A stretch of 37,705 nucleotides of DNA from Blautia glucerasea (GTDB lineage: Bacteria; Bacillota; Clostridia; Lachnospirales; Lachnospiraceae), in contig NZ_JAAITU010000041.1 of NCBI RefSeq assembly GCF_013304385.1, positions 1 through 37,705 on the forward strand, given 5' to 3'. Under the pieces are notes generated by a model, which was not told where the DNA came from, made no database searches, and saw only the letters and a list, made by a program, of their open reading frames with translations. This document shows, one piece after another, positions 24,645 to 33,517 of this stretch (within the stretch, counting starts at the first letter, position 1; each line of letters opens with the position of its first letter). Position numbers and translations under genes: made by a program.

Positions 24645-25458
24645 AATCAAATCCTTTCAAGACTTCAAGTAACTCATGATTAGCAAGATCGTGTCCGGCC
24701 GGACTGCCCTCACCTCCGTTTTCAGGCTCCCATTCCCCGCACACATCAGCAGCCTGTAAAGGAAGCTTTCTTGCTTTCAGAAAACTTTGTAATTCCTCCA
24801 GACAGCTTTTTAGTTCTGTCAAAGACATATCTCCCTGACTCCAGGTTGTTTTTACCTCTTGCTCATTCAGTACATCCTTATCCACAGACAAATACACAGG
24901 CGAAAGCTTCCCTGCTTTTTTCTCATACTCTGAAAGCATCTCTAAAAAAGAAGCTGCCACACCGGAACTGCTGTCAGTTTGCCGGGCAGCTTGCAGGTCT
25001 TCCCTGCTTAAAAATGTGACACGTTCCTTATACGTCTGCTGCACCTGGTCAAATGCCGGCTGATCCGGACCCACAAGAAACACATGATCCAGCAATTTTA
25101 CAGATTCCAGTGCATCTGCGATCCATCCGCCGCAGGACAAAAGACCTCCAAAAGCAGGGGGCTGCATATCCGTATGATTATCAAATACAAGCAGAGAAAA
25201 CGGGCTCTTAGCCTTATCCATCCAGATCCTGGTCATATAATGATAATTGCCGGAATCAATAAAATGTATCCCTGAAAGTGCAAATTCTCTGATCTTTTCC
25301 CTGATCGCCCAGACTGCCGGTTCATCACAATAGCAGTTGGTGCCGGAAAGATCCTCCAACCGAACCCATGTGGACCGTTCCTCTCTCCAGAAATCCTGCT
25401 CTTCATATGCCCCTGACAAATTCATCAGAAGGATTCCGGATTCTCTTTCTTTTTCCAT
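24634..25458 (-). CDS. Arginase-fold metallohydrolase-like protein
   Basis: 274 aa. It resembles the ureohydrolase (arginase/agmatinase) fold: H73 region (SGNYHYMT), D93-N-H-T-D97 and S191-V-D193-K-D195 correspond to the metal-binding motifs DxHxD and SxDxD. The rest differs from true arginases, and the long acidic-rich C-terminus (CGEWEPENGGEG) is not standard. A metal-dependent amidino- or amidohydrolase is likely; the substrate is unknown. It sits between a DUF308 protein (4 nt upstream) and lgt (overlapping), so the three genes are probably one operon. Confidence 0.8.
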   Translation of the reverse strand: MEKERESGILLMNLSGAYEEQDFWREERSTWVRLEDLSGTNCYCDEPAVWAIREKIREFALSGIHFIDSGNYHYMTRIWMDKAKSPFSLLVFDNHTDMQPPAFGGLLSCGGWIADALESVKLLDHVFLVGPDQPAFDQVQQTYKERVTFLSREDLQAARQTDSSSGVAASFLEMLSEYEKKAGKLSPVYLSVDKDVLNEQEVKTTWSQGDMSLTELKSCLEELQSFLKARKLPLQAADVCGEWEPENGGEGSPAGHDLANHELLEVLKGFDYEK

Positions 25459-25461
25459 AAA

Positions 25462-26244
25462 TCAGTTCTGTTCCTGTTCTTCCAGATGATCGCTTTCCAG
25501 GTTCTCTTCTTTTGTTTCCGCTTCGGAAATCTCCTGGGTGTCCTCTACTGTTACATCCTCTGGAGGAATCACCTCTGTACTTACAGAAGCTGCCCTGGAA
25601 TTCCACTCTGGAATGATCTCTTTCTCTTCTGCTGCCTCTTCTGCCTTTGTATCCGGTTCTTTTTCGGCATGTTTCTCAGGGGTTTCATCTGCTGCAGTCT
25701 GTACTTCCCCTGACAGCCCCTTTTTCAACATAACAAATGATACTACATCCAGAACACCGTCCACCAGAAAGGCCCATCCGGCAAACATCAGCATTCCATT
25801 AATGCTCTGGAAATTATACATCATCAGAAATACACCCAGTCCCACAAATACAAGGCTTTCAATGAGAAGGAATTTCCACGTTTCCTGTGTTCTTTTTTTC
25901 AGCTTCATGCCACCCCGAAGAGTCCAGATGCTGTCCACCAGTACCAGTGCTCCCAGCATCAGAGGAAGAAGCTTTACTACGATCTGAGGATTTGTAAAAA
26001 GAAACAGGCCGATCACAAATACGATCACACCTGAAAACAGATCCAGGATCGTAGCCTTATCTTTTTCTGCTGCAAAAAGGAAAATATGGTACAGACCTGC
26101 TCCGATCAATACCAGTCCAAATACTACCTTACATAACAGATTCACTGTACCTACAGGCATAAATACAAGACAGATCCCGAACAGGATATAAAAAACAGAT
26201 GTTACGATCTGTCCCTTTAATAACTTGCTTAATTTTTCGCTCAT
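25462..26244 (-). CDS. DUF308 (HdeD-like) membrane protein with acidic tail
   Basis: 260 aa. The first 175 residues hold about six short membrane segments with the repeated DUF308 pattern (GLVLIGAGLYHIF, LMLGALVLVDSIWTLRGG, FAGWAFLVDGVLDVVSF). The last 85 residues are polar and very acidic (AEKEPDTKAEEAAEEKE ... LEEQEQN), probably disordered and cytoplasmic. Function of the family is poorly defined; E. coli HdeD is linked to acid stress. AAGGAGGT lies 9 nt before the ATG. Confidence 0.85.
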   Translation of the reverse strand: MSEKLSKLLKGQIVTSVFYILFGICLVFMPVGTVNLLCKVVFGLVLIGAGLYHIFLFAAEKDKATILDLFSGVIVFVIGLFLFTNPQIVVKLLPLMLGALVLVDSIWTLRGGMKLKKRTQETWKFLLIESLVFVGLGVFLMMYNFQSINGMLMFAGWAFLVDGVLDVVSFVMLKKGLSGEVQTAADETPEKHAEKEPDTKAEEAAEEKEIIPEWNSRAASVSTEVIPPEDVTVEDTQEISEAETKEENLESDHLEEQEQN

Positions 26245-26269
26245 GGCACATACCTCCTTGATGTATTTT

Positions 26270-26298
26270 AGTATACCTCTTTTGCCTTTTCTCGTCCA
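26270..26298 (-). promoter_or_regulatory. Promoter of the DUF308-arginase-lgt operon
   Basis: Minus-strand TGGACG (26298-26293), 17 nt, TATACT (26275-26270), about 25 nt before the ATG at 26244. Confidence 0.6.
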
Positions 26299-26386
26299 TA
26301 GTCATTCCCCTCCTGTTTGTGCAATTTGTGCAGGATTATTTATCTTTAAAAACTTAAATTTGGAGGTGCAAAAACTTTGTTTACAC

Positions 26387-26489
26387 TTGAAGTTTTCCAC
26401 TGTGGTATTATAATGAAAAAGTCGAATTATCTCGAAGATCAAAATCTGATTATATTCCATTATGTATGATTTGATTATATTCCATTATG
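26387..26489 (+). promoter_or_regulatory. Promoter and 18-bp direct repeats before the O-acylation operon
   Basis: TTGAAG (26387-26392), 16 nt, TATAAT (26409-26414). Downstream in the leader the 18-mer TGATTATATTCCATTATG occurs twice (26447-26464 and 26472-26489), repeated every 25 bp. The repeats lie between promoter and ribosome site and could bind a regulator. Confidence 0.65.
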
Positions 26490-26510
26490 ATTTAGGAAGG
26501 ATTTACCATT

Positions 26511-27308
26511 TTGAAAAAACAAATAAACCATTCACGAATTGTTTTGACGGTTATCCCCGTCGCCGTTGTTCTAACAGCCGGGATAGCTTTTTTATTCTCA
26601 CGTTCTGATAGTGAATCACAAGTATGCCAGCAAAATGTTGCCCGTTTAAAGGAGCTTGAAAATACAGACATTTCCTCTGTGGAGCAGGCCATTTCGGATA
26701 TCCAGGGACAGCTGGATGCACAGGCAGATGCCCAGGCCCGAGAGGATATTGTCAATTCTTCCGGTATATTAACCAATGTCCAGATTCGTCAGGCTTTTGC
26801 AGGAAGTGTGATCGTAGGCGATTCCATTACACAGGCTATCTCTGAATACGGATACCTGGACACAGACGTGGTTGTCAGCAAAAGAGGCTTGTCTGTTGTA
26901 AATGCCCAGGAGCAGTTCAGTACCGCCATCAGTCTGAATCCCAGCCATGTTTTTCTGGCTTTTGGCACCAATGACCTGGAAATCTACAATGGAGATTCTA
27001 CCGGCTTTATCGATGCCTACAGAGAAAAGGTTCAGATGGTTAAGGATGCTCTCCCAGATGTACCTATTTACATCAACAGCATCCTGCCGATCCAGGATTT
27101 TGCCATTGACAGCAATCCGGCCCTTGGCTACTATTCACAGTTCAATCAGGCCTTGTCGGATTTCTGTGATGAAATGGGCTGTACCTTTATTGATAACACC
27201 TTCCTTGTGGAGGATTCCAGCATGTACGAGCCGGATGGTGAGCATGTGATCATGGATTATTATCCTAAATGGCTTACTTATATGGCAGAAACGGCAGGTC
27301 TTATATGA
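26511..27308 (+). CDS. Membrane-anchored SGNH/GDSL hydrolase
   Basis: 265 aa from a TTG start with AGGAAGG upstream. An N-terminal membrane anchor (about residues 10-30) is followed by a short coiled region (SSVEQAISDIQGQLDAQ) and an extracellular SGNH domain. Block I is G103-D-S (VIVGDSITQA), the Gly/Asn block is G152-T-N-D, and the Asp/His pair is D242-G-E-H245. SGNH proteins in acyltransfer operons move or remove acetyl groups on surface polysaccharides. It is the first gene of a four-gene operon with an MBOAT and a DHHW protein. Confidence 0.9.
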   Translation: MKKQINHSRIVLTVIPVAVVLTAGIAFLFSRSDSESQVCQQNVARLKELENTDISSVEQAISDIQGQLDAQADAQAREDIVNSSGILTNVQIRQAFAGSVIVGDSITQAISEYGYLDTDVVVSKRGLSVVNAQEQFSTAISLNPSHVFLAFGTNDLEIYNGDSTGFIDAYREKVQMVKDALPDVPIYINSILPIQDFAIDSNPALGYYSQFNQALSDFCDEMGCTFIDNTFLVEDSSMYEPDGEHVIMDYYPKWLTYMAETAGLI

Positions 27309-27781
27309 AAAATAAAAAATCGCTTATCATAAAATCAACAATGGTCATACTTCTGGCAATATATCTGATCCTACTTTACCGGGCAGATTATGCCAAGGAT
27401 GTTTCTATGGACACCATTGCCCAGTCCATGGAAAAATATGACGCCATTACCCAGCTGGGGCAGGAAGACCGGGTGCAGCTTAAGCGCTGTTACCAGATCA
27501 ACGATACAGATACAGACGGCTATTTCTTTTACAAAGCAGCCTCACCTATGGCTGTTGAAGAAGCCTTCATTGTAAAAGCAAAAGACAAATCACAGGCAGA
27601 AAGCTTTCTTACTGCTGCCCAGGATCACCTTTCCAGCCAGAAAAACATTTTCGGAGGATACGGAACTGATCAAATGGCTCTTCTGAACAAGGCCGAGGTA
27701 GGTTCCAAGGGAAATTATGTATACTATTTCTGCGGTGAGGATGCATCTTCCTGGCGTCAGGCTTTTCTTGCCCTGATTTAA
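27305..27781 (+). CDS. DUF4358 single-pass membrane protein
   Basis: 158 aa. The ATG at 27305 overlaps the previous stop (ATGA). One N-terminal membrane segment (IIKSTMVILLAIYLILLYRA) is followed by an extracellular domain of about 130 residues. It matches the DUF4358 pattern (conserved FGGYGTDQ and a terminal FYCGEDAS-like segment; here YYFCGEDAS). The family is commonly found next to MBOAT and SGNH genes in Lachnospiraceae, so it is probably an accessory of extracellular O-acylation. No catalytic residues are apparent. Confidence 0.8.
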   Translation: MKNKKSLIIKSTMVILLAIYLILLYRADYAKDVSMDTIAQSMEKYDAITQLGQEDRVQLKRCYQINDTDTDGYFFYKAASPMAVEEAFIVKAKDKSQAESFLTAAQDHLSSQKNIFGGYGTDQMALLNKAEVGSKGNYVYYFCGEDASSWRQAFLALI

Positions 27782-27845
27782 TTATTTGTTCCTGGCCATC
27801 TGGATCTGCAGATTGCCTAATTACATTTTATGGAGATTAATCATT

Positions 27846-29234
27846 ATGGTATTCAGCAGCATTTTCTTTATTTTTTGTTTTTTGCCCCCGTTCCTGCTTC
27901 TCTATTACCTTGTACCTGAGAAGTTCCGGAATATTCTTCTTTTTATCGGCAGCCTGATCTTTTATGCCTGGGGCGATCCGGTATATGTGGTTCTTATGCT
28001 GTTTTCCAGCTTTTTTAATTATTACATGGCACTGGAGATCGATCATCTTGACATGGATCCCAAAGGCCGTAAAAAGAATCTTATTTTTGCAGTCACGATA
28101 AACCTTCTGATCCTTGGATTTTTCAAATACTGGGGATTTCTTCTGGATACCTTCAGCACAATCACAGGGATTTCCATTTCACATCCCCAGCTGGCACTGC
28201 CTATAGGAATCTCTTTTTATACCTTTAAAAACCTTTCCTATATCCTGGATGTATCTAAGAAAAAAGTAGCACCACAGCGGAATTTCCTTATATATGCAGT
28301 TTACAGTACCATGTTTCCGCACATGTCTGCAGGACCGATCGTAAGATATGCGGATATTGAAGGACAGCTTACCAGGCGTTCCATCAGCCTGACCCGGCTG
28401 GGACTTGGTGCTGAATATTTTACAAAAGGCCTTGCCAAAAAAGTACTGCTTGCAGATAACCTTTCTGCCATTTATACTTCCATCTTAAGTTCCGGAAGCA
28501 ATTCTGTACTGACTGCATGGATCGGTATCCTTGCATACACCCTGCAGCTTTATTTTGACTTTTCCGGATATTCGGATATGGCCATCGGACTTGGCAAAAT
28601 GATGGGCTTTGATTTCCTTAAGAACTTTGATTATCCTTACATTTCCACCAGCGTTTCAGAATTCTGGCGAAGATGGCACATCTCTCTTGGAAGCTGGTTC
28701 CGGGATTATATCTATATCCCTCTTGGAGGCAACCGTGTTTCAGTTCCAAAGAATATCCGCAACATTTTTGTTGTATGGGCACTGACCGGTTTATGGCACG
28801 GTGCAAGCTGGAATTTTATTTTCTGGGGATTGTATTATGGGCTGTTCCTTCTGCTTGAAAAATTTGTCCTTAAGGATTTCCTGCCAAAGCTTCCCAAATG
28901 GGCAGCCAATCTGTATACCATGATCGCTGTTATGATCGGATGGGTATTTTTCAGTCAGACAGATTTTTCTTCCATGGGGCATTACCTGTCAGTTATGTTT
29001 GGTTTCGGTGCATCTGCTTTTCTGGACAGGACAGCTGTTTACTATCTTAAAACAGGCCTGATCCTTTTTGTAATCAGCATCCTGGCCTGCCGTCCAGGTC
29101 TGTATCAGTCCTTTAAAAAACTGATCCAGCGAAATGAGAAGGCTGCAGCAGCCGTTAATCTGCTTCTGTTTTTACTGTGTGTTGCCTATATGGTATATAA
29201 TTCCTATACACCATTCTTATACCAGAAGTTCTAA
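27846..29234 (+). CDS. MBOAT family O-acyltransferase (AlgI-like)
   Basis: 463 aa, polytopic. The ATG at 27846 has GGAG 10 nt upstream; the longer frame from 27786 is unlikely. Family hallmarks: FFKYWGF, SFYTFKNLSYILDV, the FWRRWHISLGSWFRDY segment, and the invariant histidine in LTGLWHGASWNF (about H318). AlgI-type proteins pass an acyl group from a cytoplasmic donor across the membrane to an extracellular transferase. The next gene supplies a DHHW protein of the AlgJ/AlgX type that would be that partner. DltB is a less good match: no dltA, dltC or dltD is nearby. Confidence 0.93.
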   Translation: MVFSSIFFIFCFLPPFLLLYYLVPEKFRNILLFIGSLIFYAWGDPVYVVLMLFSSFFNYYMALEIDHLDMDPKGRKKNLIFAVTINLLILGFFKYWGFLLDTFSTITGISISHPQLALPIGISFYTFKNLSYILDVSKKKVAPQRNFLIYAVYSTMFPHMSAGPIVRYADIEGQLTRRSISLTRLGLGAEYFTKGLAKKVLLADNLSAIYTSILSSGSNSVLTAWIGILAYTLQLYFDFSGYSDMAIGLGKMMGFDFLKNFDYPYISTSVSEFWRRWHISLGSWFRDYIYIPLGGNRVSVPKNIRNIFVVWALTGLWHGASWNFIFWGLYYGLFLLLEKFVLKDFLPKLPKWAANLYTMIAVMIGWVFFSQTDFSSMGHYLSVMFGFGASAFLDRTAVYYLKTGLILFVISILACRPGLYQSFKKLIQRNEKAAAAVNLLLFLLCVAYMVYNSYTPFLYQKF

Positions 29235-29257
29235 ACCAGAATTTATGAGGTCATAAA

Positions 29258-30433
29258 ATGAAAAAACAAAGAAAAAGATTCAGTTACCAGTATTTCTTCC
29301 ACATCATGGGGATCCTGTTTGCAATTCTGCTTCTGTTCTTCATGATATTCAGCCTGGTAAAGCCAGACCGTAGTTTTTCTGAAAAAGAAAACCGGGTACT
29401 TTCTTCCAGACCCGGCTTTGACTTGTCCCAGATTGCCTCCGGCAATTATGAGACTCAATATGAAACCTATGTAAATGACCAGTTTCCTCTCCGTGATCTG
29501 TGGGTCACTATAAAGGCAGCCACAGACCGTGTGCTTGGTAAAACAGATGGAAACGGTGTTTATCTTGGAAAAAGCGGCTATCTGATGGAAGATTTTACAC
29601 CACCTTCCAAGGAGCAGCTTGACCGTACTCTTAATGCTATGACAACCTTTGCTTCTGATCATCCGGATCTGAAGCAGTACGTACTGATTGCTCCAAATGC
29701 TGTAAATATATTGAAAGACAAGCTTCCCGCTTCTGCCCCGGTAAAAGATCAGAATCAATATCTGGATACAGTAAGGGATGCAGTAACTGCTCAGGGCGTT
29801 ACCTTTATTGATGTACGTGATACGCTGACCAGCCATAAAGACGATGGGATCTATTATCATACCGATCATCACTGGACCACCCAGGGTGCCTATTTTGCAT
29901 TCCTACAGGCAGCCGGTGCCATGGATCTTGATTCCTCTTCCATTCCATATGATAAGCTTCCGGTAACTACCCATTTCCAAGGTACCTTATCTGCCAAAAG
30001 CGGTTTTCGCTCCAATGAAACGGATGAAATTGATGTGTTCCTTCCAAGAAATGAAGATACACCTGCTTCTGTAGTAAATTATGTATCTCAGCAAAAAAAA
30101 TCAGCCAGTTTTTATTCCACAGAGCAGCTGGATACCAGGGATAAATATGCCATGTTCTTTGGAGGCAATTTCCCGCAGATCAAGATTTCCACTGCCACAG
30201 AAAGTGAGCGTACACTTCTTGTATTAAAAGATTCCTACGCAAACTGCTTTGTTCCGTTCTTAGCACCTTATTACCGGACCATCATCATGATAGATCCAAG
30301 ATACTATTACGGTGATCTTGAAGAATTAATGGAAGTAGAAAATATCCAGGAAGTTTTATATCTTTATAATGCAAATACTTTTTTCAGTGATACTTCATTG
30401 GAACTTGCCTTAACACCACAACAGGGAGCTTAA
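29258..30433 (+). CDS. DHHW-family (AlgJ/AlgX-like) acetyltransferase partner
   Basis: 391 aa. An N-terminal anchor (about residues 14-34) is followed by an extracellular SGNH-like domain. The DHHW motif is D203-H-H-W206 (YYHTDHHWT). A late conserved LVLKDSYANCFVPFL carries the serine region. SEKENRVLSSRP at residues 41-52 is the usual N-terminal block. It probably accepts acyl groups from the MBOAT protein and attaches them to a cell-surface glycan. The stop codon sits in the loop of the operon terminator. Confidence 0.9.
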   Translation: MKKQRKRFSYQYFFHIMGILFAILLLFFMIFSLVKPDRSFSEKENRVLSSRPGFDLSQIASGNYETQYETYVNDQFPLRDLWVTIKAATDRVLGKTDGNGVYLGKSGYLMEDFTPPSKEQLDRTLNAMTTFASDHPDLKQYVLIAPNAVNILKDKLPASAPVKDQNQYLDTVRDAVTAQGVTFIDVRDTLTSHKDDGIYYHTDHHWTTQGAYFAFLQAAGAMDLDSSSIPYDKLPVTTHFQGTLSAKSGFRSNETDEIDVFLPRNEDTPASVVNYVSQQKKSASFYSTEQLDTRDKYAMFFGGNFPQIKISTATESERTLLVLKDSYANCFVPFLAPYYRTIIMIDPRYYYGDLEELMEVENIQEVLYLYNANTFFSDTSLELALTPQQGA

Positions 30434-30447
30434 CGCTCCCTGTTTTT
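30421..30447. terminator. Terminator overlapping the DHHW gene stop codon
   Basis: ACAGGGAGC (30421-30429) and GCTCCCTGT (30435-30443) pair perfectly around TTAAC, followed by six T. The TAA stop (30431-30433) of the DHHW gene is within the loop. The convergent HAD gene ends at 30448, directly beside it. Confidence 0.92.
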
Positions 30448-31185
30448 TCAGCTGATCATCTGGAACAGCTTTTCCATATCTGTTTTCATCAATGTATATG
30501 TGGCCTTTCCTTTTCCTGTATATTCCGGTGAAATATTAGAATGAATATAACAGGTATCCATGCCAACCTTCTGTGCACCTTTTATGTCGCAAATCTCGTC
30601 ATTTCCGATCATAATACTTTCTTCCGGCTTTAAATCATATTTCTGCAGGAGAAGCCTGAAAAACTCCGGATCTGGTTTCATAACGGAATAATCGGAAGAG
30701 ATCAGAATCCCTTTAAAATATTTTTCCAGTTCCAGAAAAGCCAGTTCATAAGCGGTGAATATCCTCTGTGCATTGGAAAGAAGGTACAGATTTCCTCCCT
30801 GCCGAGTTAATCTGTCCAAAAGCTTTGGAACCCCCGGATACAGGCGGATGTATTCAGTAGAAAGTGCACGGAACATCTGTCCTGCATGAACAGCCAGTTC
30901 CTCTGATGGCTGTGCCCCTTTTTCTTTAAACAAATCTGCAAATACCAGCTGGATCTGTATTTCCGGGCAGGCCTCATGGCCGTCATTTCTCATCGCTTTC
31001 CCCTGTTCTCTGTATTTTTCCACCAATGCACCGTAAGTTTTCCACATTTCTTCCCAAGACCTGTACACAGCGCCATAATAGCCGTAAAACAGCCGCATCT
31101 TTTCCCAAAGTTCCTGGTTATCTTCTTCTGTATGGATATCTACCAAAGTGCCATATAAATCAAAAATATAATTCTTATATCTCAT
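30448..31185 (-). CDS. HAD-superfamily hydrolase with DLYGT motif
   Basis: 245 aa. The nucleophile is D9 in FDLYGTLVD; the usual second aspartate (DxD) is tyrosine, as in haloacid-dehalogenase-type members. Motif II is LLSNAQ, motif III is KPDPEFF and motif IV is IGNDEICDIKGA. An alpha-helical cap of about 90 residues (subfamily I) lies between. It could be a phosphatase or dehalogenase-like enzyme; the substrate is unknown. It follows metY by 19 nt in the same direction and is probably co-transcribed with it. Confidence 0.87.
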   Translation of the reverse strand: MRYKNYIFDLYGTLVDIHTEEDNQELWEKMRLFYGYYGAVYRSWEEMWKTYGALVEKYREQGKAMRNDGHEACPEIQIQLVFADLFKEKGAQPSEELAVHAGQMFRALSTEYIRLYPGVPKLLDRLTRQGGNLYLLSNAQRIFTAYELAFLELEKYFKGILISSDYSVMKPDPEFFRLLLQKYDLKPEESIMIGNDEICDIKGAQKVGMDTCYIHSNISPEYTGKGKATYTLMKTDMEKLFQMIS

Positions 31186-31204
31186 GCTTTATATCTCAGC
31201 TTCT

Positions 31205-32509
31205 TTATTTAACTGCCTCAAATGCTGCATCCAAAGCTGCGATCAGATCCTCTACACGCTCAATACCGATGGAAAGGCGGATAGTATTAGGCTTAATGCC
31301 CTGATCAAGAAGTTCTTCCTCTGTGCACTGGCTGTGAGTAGTAGTGGCAGGATGAATCACAAGAGATTTTACATCTGCTACATTTGCCAGCAATGAGAAG
31401 ATTGCCAGGTTGTCAATAAATTTCTGGGCAGTCTTAGCATCTCCCTTGATCTCAAAGGTAAAGATGGATCCGCCGCCATTAGGAAGATATTTCTTGTATA
31501 ACTGGTGGCTTGGCTCTGTAGGCAGTGAAGGATGATGCACAGCCTCTACCTGGGGATGTTTAGACAAATAATCAACGATCTTTAAAGCATTGCTTACATG
31601 TCTTTCCACACGAAGGGATAGGGTTTCCAGTCCCTGAAGGAACATAAACGCATGGAACGGTGAAATCGTAGCACCTGTATCACGAAGGATAACCGCACGA
31701 ATATAGGTAACAAAAGCTGCCGGACCTGCTGCATCAGTAAAGGATACACCATGATAGCTTGGATTGGGCTCAGAGATCCATGGATACTTGCCAGCTGCTT
31801 TCCAGTCGAAAGAGCCTCCGTCAATGATCACGCCACCAATGGCTGTACCATGGCCGCCGATAAATTTGGTTGCTGAATGGACCACAATATCTGCGCCGTA
31901 TTCCAGCGGACGTACCAGATAAGGCGTTGCAAAAGTGGAATCCACTACCAGCGGAAGATTGTGCTTATGTGCTATCTTTGCCAGTTCCTCAAGATCCACC
32001 AGGTTAGAATTCGGATTACCCAGTGTCTCAACAAAGATTGCCTTTGTATTTTCCTGGATTGCAGCCTCAAATGATCCGTCTTCCTCAGGATCTACAAATG
32101 TAGCTGTAATACCGTTTGTCTGCGGTAATGTATGTGCAAGAAGATTATAGGTTCCACCGTAAATAGTCTTGGAAGCTACAATATGCTCACCAGTCTTAGC
32201 AAGCGCCTGGAAGGTATAATTAATGGCTGCTGCGCCGGAAGCGACTGCCAATGCTGCCACACCGCCTTCCAGGGAAGCGATTCTCTGCTCAAATACATCT
32301 TCTGTTGGATTGGTAAGTCTTCCATAAATATTTCCCGCATCTTTAAGGCTGAACCTGTCTGCTGCATGCTGGGAATTGTGGAACACATAAGAAGTGGAAG
32401 CATAGATCGGTACTGCTCTTGCATCTGTTACAGGGTCTGCCTGCTCCTGTCCAATATGTAACTGTCTGGTTTCAAATCCCCAATTCTTTGAATCTTTGAT
32501 GTCTGCCAT
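31205..32509 (-). CDS. metY: O-acetylhomoserine sulfhydrylase (MetY-type, PLP)
   Basis: 434 aa. It makes homocysteine (and possibly cysteine) from O-acetylhomoserine and sulfide in the cytoplasm. The Cys/Met-metabolism PLP fold shows ASTSYVF, the YGRLTNPT substrate motif, and the PLP lysine K215 in HSATKFIGGHG. The C-terminus HPATTTHSQ and RLSIGIE is characteristic. Length fits MetY (about 430) rather than MetB/MetC (about 380-400). It has its own promoter and a GGAGG site. Confidence 0.95.
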   Translation of the reverse strand: MADIKDSKNWGFETRQLHIGQEQADPVTDARAVPIYASTSYVFHNSQHAADRFSLKDAGNIYGRLTNPTEDVFEQRIASLEGGVAALAVASGAAAINYTFQALAKTGEHIVASKTIYGGTYNLLAHTLPQTNGITATFVDPEEDGSFEAAIQENTKAIFVETLGNPNSNLVDLEELAKIAHKHNLPLVVDSTFATPYLVRPLEYGADIVVHSATKFIGGHGTAIGGVIIDGGSFDWKAAGKYPWISEPNPSYHGVSFTDAAGPAAFVTYIRAVILRDTGATISPFHAFMFLQGLETLSLRVERHVSNALKIVDYLSKHPQVEAVHHPSLPTEPSHQLYKKYLPNGGGSIFTFEIKGDAKTAQKFIDNLAIFSLLANVADVKSLVIHPATTTHSQCTEEELLDQGIKPNTIRLSIGIERVEDLIAALDAAFEAVK

Positions 32510-32635
32510 TTTGTATTTCCTCCGCTTTATCTTTCTTATTCTTTTCGCAGAAAGCTTTCAGCCTTGTTCTCTGCTTCATTGATAACATACTAACACTGTA
32601 GGAAACATCTGTCTAATACACAAAAAAAATATCCT

Positions 32636-32664
32636 GTTATAGTTTGTTTCTATATCAAATGCAA
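32636..32664 (-). promoter_or_regulatory. metY promoter
   Basis: Minus-strand TTGCAT (32664-32659), 17 nt, TATAAC (32641-32636). The following leader of about 120 nt shows no SAM riboswitch or T-box core that I can recognise. Confidence 0.65.
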
Positions 32665-32695
32665 TTTCATAATGTTCTTTAAATTGTCAGAAAAA

Positions 32696-33517
32696 TCAGA
32701 GTGTTTCGTTCATACTTCCCATCCGGTATCCTTGCAGATCCATAGTCACATAAGTAAAACCATATTCTTTCAGCTTTGCAACGATCTGCTCCCTGTTTTC
32801 CAGAAGCTTTTGGAATTCCTCAGGCATGACCTCAATACGGGCCATCTTACCATGGATACGTACCCGCAACTGATGAAAACCAAGATCCAGAAGAAGCTGC
32901 TCTGCCTGATCTACCATTCCCAATTTTTCCTTAGAAATAGTCTCTCCATATACAAATCTGGAAGAAAGGCAGGCAAAGGACTGTTTTTCCCAGGTAGGCA
33001 ATCCCATTTCCCTGGATAGGGCACGAATATCTGCTTTATAAAGATTGCAATGTCTTAGCGGACTTTTTACTCCCAACTCTGCCACTGCCTGAAGGCCAGG
33101 ACGATAATCCCCATTATCATCCATATTTGACCCTTCCACCACTGCAGCAAATCCTTCTTCTTTTGCAATCTTTCCTATTTTCTGGAAAAGTTCCTTTTTG
33201 CAAAGATAGCATCTGTTCTTTGGATTTTGACAGAAGCCCTCAATCTCCAGCTCTTCAGATTCAACGATCCTGTGGCAGATTCCTTCCTTTTCGCAAAAGG
33301 CTTTCGCCTCATCCAGTTCTCTTTTGGGAAATGAACAGGACATTGCAGTTACAGCCATGCACTGGTCTCCTAATACATCATGCACTATTTTAAGTAAAAA
33401 GGTAGAATCTACCCCACTGGAAAAAGCTACTACAACACTTCCCAGTTCTTTGATATAGTCCTTTAATTGGTGAAGTTTATCTCTTAGCTCCTTGGTTACG
33501 ATCATTTCTTCACTCAT
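32696..33517 (-). CDS. larE: LarE-type ATP-dependent sulfur transferase
   Basis: 273 aa. LarE inserts sulfur into the nickel-pincer cofactor of lactate racemase-type enzymes. The N-terminal PP-loop is SSGVDST (34-40). The catalytic/sacrificial Cys183 lies in FACLSSRFVYG, and C103-x2-C106 (NRCYLCKKELF) adds two cysteines. Three such cysteines fit the [4Fe-4S] type of LarE that can recycle rather than sacrifice its sulfur (recalled from family knowledge, not proven here). larA, larB and larC are not in the window. It overlaps the upstream TtcA-like gene by 8 nt. Confidence 0.9.
   Translation of the reverse strand: MSEEMIVTKELRDKLHQLKDYIKELGSVVVAFSSGVDSTFLLKIVHDVLGDQCMAVTAMSCSFPKRELDEAKAFCEKEGICHRIVESEELEIEGFCQNPKNRCYLCKKELFQKIGKIAKEEGFAAVVEGSNMDDNGDYRPGLQAVAELGVKSPLRHCNLYKADIRALSREMGLPTWEKQSFACLSSRFVYGETISKEKLGMVDQAEQLLLDLGFHQLRVRIHGKMARIEVMPEEFQKLLENREQIVAKLKEYGFTYVTMDLQGYRMGSMNETL

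Noticed and set aside
27846..29234. DltB identity for the MBOAT protein
   Set aside because: No dltA, dltC or dltD gene is present and the DHHW/DUF4358 neighbours point to AlgI-type O-acylation.
32510..32695. Possible SAM riboswitch or T-box upstream of metY
   Set aside because: The leader lacks the conserved S-box or T-box sequence blocks and a terminator/antiterminator pair; only a plain promoter is visible.
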